DNA of 6,628 bases. Source: Chloroflexota bacterium. GTDB lineage: Bacteria; Chloroflexota; Anaerolineae; Caldilineales; Caldilineaceae. Shown in pieces: positions 5,137 through 6,628 of the stretch. Position 1 is the first letter of the stretch. Every line of letters starts with the position of its first letter. The stretch lies in the NCBI GenBank assembly GCA_016199425.1, contig JACQGT010000501.1, positions 1 through 6,628 of the forward strand. Direction: 5' to 3'. The position numbers and the translations under genes were made by a program. The notes beneath the pieces were generated by a model, which was not told where the DNA came from, did not search any database, and saw only the letters and a list, made by a program, of their open reading frames with translations.

Positions 5137-5901
5137 ATGAGAAAGAATTCGTTCGGTATTGCAGCGTTTGTGTTGGTCATTGCTCTGGTGGCCGGGGTGG
5201 TCCTGGGCCGGGGCAACTTTGCGCCCCAGATCGCCCAGGCGCAAATGGAGATGGACCACACCCGCACAGTGACCGTTGTGGGCGAGGGCGTCGTGAAGAT
5301 CAAGCCCGACATCGCCCAGGTGAACATCGGCGTGGAAGTGGTGAAGCCGACGGTAAAGGCAGCCAGCGGCGAAGCCAACGAAATTATGGACGCCGTCTTG
5401 GCGGCCCTGGCCGAGGCAGGCGTGGAGGAGAAGGACATCCAGACCAGCGGTTTCAGCATTTGGGTGGAGCGGGTCTACGGGCCGGATGGCTCTTTCGACG
5501 ACGCGCAGAATCGCTACCACGTGAACAACAACGTCTTCGCCATCCTGCGCGATCTGGACAGTGTGGGCGCGACGCTGGATGCGGCCATCGAAGCCGGCGC
5601 CAACAACATCTACGGCGTCACCTTCAGTCTGGACGACCCCAAGAGTGTGGAGAGCGATGCCCGGGCCAAAGCAGTGGAAAACGCCGCAGCCAAAGCCGCT
5701 GAGTTGGCTGCGCTGAACGACGTGGAAGTGGGCGCTGTCGTCAGCATCAGCGAAGTGGTGGGTCAGGGCGGCGGCTACTTTGGCGGCAACTTTGCCGCAG
5801 CAGCCCAGGCCTATGGCGGCGGCGGGGGCGGCGGCACGTCGGTCAGCCCCGGCGAGCTAAGCCTGTCCATGCAGTTGCAGATTACCTACGAACTGAAGTA
5901 G
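5137..5901 (+). CDS. SIMPL-domain (DUF541, YggE-like) exported protein
   Basis: The 254-residue protein has a basic start (MRKN) and a hydrophobic helix at about 6-24. An AQA sequence at 33-35 could be a signal peptidase site, so it is probably periplasmic, extracellular or membrane-anchored. The SIMPL/DUF541 fold begins with the family motif VTVVGEGVVKIKPDIAQVNI (45-64). It continues through GVEEKDIQTSGFSI, a YHVNNNVFAILRDLD strand, a DAAIEAGANNIYGVTFSLDD segment and an Ala-rich helix. A Gly/Ala-rich loop (209-233, including a run of seven glycines) interrupts the domain before the final strand LSLSMQLQITYELK. Relatives such as E. coli YggE have been linked to oxidative-stress tolerance, but the molecular activity is unclear. 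The ATG follows AAGGAG (5123-5128) at 8 nt. The gene appears monocistronic. Confidence 0.93.
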   Translation: MRKNSFGIAAFVLVIALVAGVVLGRGNFAPQIAQAQMEMDHTRTVTVVGEGVVKIKPDIAQVNIGVEVVKPTVKAASGEANEIMDAVLAALAEAGVEEKDIQTSGFSIWVERVYGPDGSFDDAQNRYHVNNNVFAILRDLDSVGATLDAAIEAGANNIYGVTFSLDDPKSVESDARAKAVENAAAKAAELAALNDVEVGAVVSISEVVGQGGGYFGGNFAAAAQAYGGGGGGGTSVSPGELSLSMQLQITYELK

Positions 5902-5916
5902 CGATTTGCGAAGGGC

Positions 5917-5962
5917 GACTGGCGACCAGGAGATGTCTTTTCCCAGTCGCCGGTCGCCAGTC
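5917..5962. terminator. Palindrome between convergent genes, possible bidirectional terminator
   Basis: GACTGGCGACC (5917-5927) and GGTCGCCAGTC (5952-5962) are perfect 11-bp inverted copies with a 24-nt loop containing a second CCAGTCGCC copy. It sits between the SIMPL stop at 5901 and the gatB stop at 5972. The location suits transcription termination in both directions, but there is no T-run after the stem on either strand, so it may instead be a dispersed repeat. Confidence 0.5.
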
Positions 5963-5971
5963 ACCGATCCC

Positions 5972-6628
5972 CTATACCTGATCCAACATCTCCTGCAACT
6001 TCTCCTTCGCCGCGGCCGGGTCTGCTTTCCCCTTCGTGGCCCGCATCACCTGCCCCATAAAGAAGCCGAAGAGTTTGGCCTCCCCGGCCCGGTAGCGGGC
6101 CAGTTCGTCTGGGCTGGCGGCAAAGATGGCCTGCACCGCCTCGTCGATGACCCCGGTGTCGCTGACCATCGCCAGCCCTTCCCGCTCCACAATTGCGCCC
6201 GCATCCTCGCCGCTGGCGTACATTTTCTCCAGCACCCGTTTGGCCGTGTTGGCGTTGATTGTCTTCCTGTCCACCAACTGCACCAGCCCGGCCAACTGGC
6301 CCGGCGCAATTTTTGATTCGGCGATCTGGCGCAGGTCCTGGCCTTCCCCGTCGGCGTAGATCAGCCGGAAGAGTTCGCCGCTGATCCAATTCGCCATACG
6401 CTGGGGTTTGCCCGCATCCGCGCCGTAAGCAGCCACGGCAGACTCGAAATAGTCGGCCACCAGTTGCTCACCGCTGAGGGTCTGGGCATCGCTAGGACGC
6501 AGACCCCACGCCTCCTCATAGCGGCGGCGTTTGGCGTCGGGCAATTCGGGCAGTGTGGCGGCCAGTTGCTCCACCCATTCGTGGCTGACGACGACGGGGG
6601 GCAGGTCTGGCTCCGGGAAGTAGCGGTA
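5972..6628 (-). CDS. gatB: Aspartyl/glutamyl-tRNA amidotransferase subunit B, C-terminal part
   Basis: GatB is the kinase/amidating subunit of GatCAB, which converts Glu-tRNA(Gln) and/or Asp-tRNA(Asn) to Gln-tRNA and Asn-tRNA in the cytosol. The window holds the last 218 residues; the frame is open through the right edge, so the N-terminal half and the catalytic cradle are missing. The visible part begins in the diagnostic YRYFPEPDLPP motif. It then runs through the helical linker and the YqeY-like tail domain (from about residue 80), with NWISGEL, TINANTAKRVLEKM, GLAMVSD and FFMGQVMRATKGKADP. The tail binds tRNA in known structures. A GTG at 6572-6574 lies inside the gene and is not its start. 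It converges on the SIMPL gene. Confidence 0.97.
   Translation of the reverse strand, partial: YRYFPEPDLPPVVVSHEWVEQLAATLPELPDAKRRRYEEAWGLRPSDAQTLSGEQLVADYFESAVAAYGADAGKPQRMANWISGELFRLIYADGEGQDLRQIAESKIAPGQLAGLVQLVDRKTINANTAKRVLEKMYASGEDAGAIVEREGLAMVSDTGVIDEAVQAIFAASPDELARYRAGEAKLFGFFMGQVMRATKGKADPAAAKEKLQEMLDQV

Noticed and set aside
5137..5520. Minus-strand open frames opposite the SIMPL gene
   Set aside because: They are antisense to a clear SIMPL domain with a strong ribosome binding site and show no recognisable motif.
1..6628. A novel multi-gene system such as a defence island or biosynthetic cluster
   Set aside because: The recognisable genes are mostly housekeeping, they lie in several separate transcription units, and no set of neighbouring genes shares a plausible pathway.

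Overview
The window reads as an ordinary chromosomal stretch of a GC-rich bacterium, most likely a member of Chloroflexota (Anaerolineae or Caldilineae type). That placement is inferred from the gene mix and order: ribosomal proteins L21, L27 and L31 together, with thymidine kinase next, a TIGR03936-type radical-SAM-linked protein nearby, a WD40 repeat protein, a SIMPL-domain secreted protein, and GatB. No 16S or other decisive marker is present. I found no CRISPR array, transposase, tRNA, rRNA, phage gene or recognisable defence locus.

Layout. From the left edge to about 4830 every gene lies on the minus strand. In order of transcription (right to left) they are: a short-chain dehydrogenase/reductase (4831-4073); a DUF2344/TIGR03936 protein (3956-3090) ending at a clear intrinsic terminator; the rplU-rpmA-rpmE ribosomal operon (2875-1900), also closed by a clear intrinsic terminator; tdk (1592-957); and a seven-bladed WD40 protein (start at 970, running off the left edge). 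A SIMPL-domain protein (5137-5901, plus strand) is divergent from the dehydrogenase. It converges on the 3' end of gatB (minus strand, running off the right edge).

Function. L21, L27 and L31 are large-subunit proteins made from one compact operon. GatB supports aminoacyl-tRNA synthesis by transamidation, and Tdk salvages thymidine. The SIMPL protein is exported. The dehydrogenase, the TIGR03936 protein and the WD40 protein have no substrate or partner identifiable here.

The least ordinary content is intergenic. Several gaps hold strong inverted repeats: a nested double palindrome between the rpmE terminator and tdk, an imperfect 25-nt palindrome built on an ACGTGAAACGTGA-like unit, a cluster of hairpins between the two divergent genes, and an 11-bp palindrome between the convergent genes. 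A short ACCGCGGAGxCGCGGA motif occurs in two separate gaps. These look like dispersed palindromic repeat families. I see no convincing novel multi-gene system, and the findings are scored accordingly.
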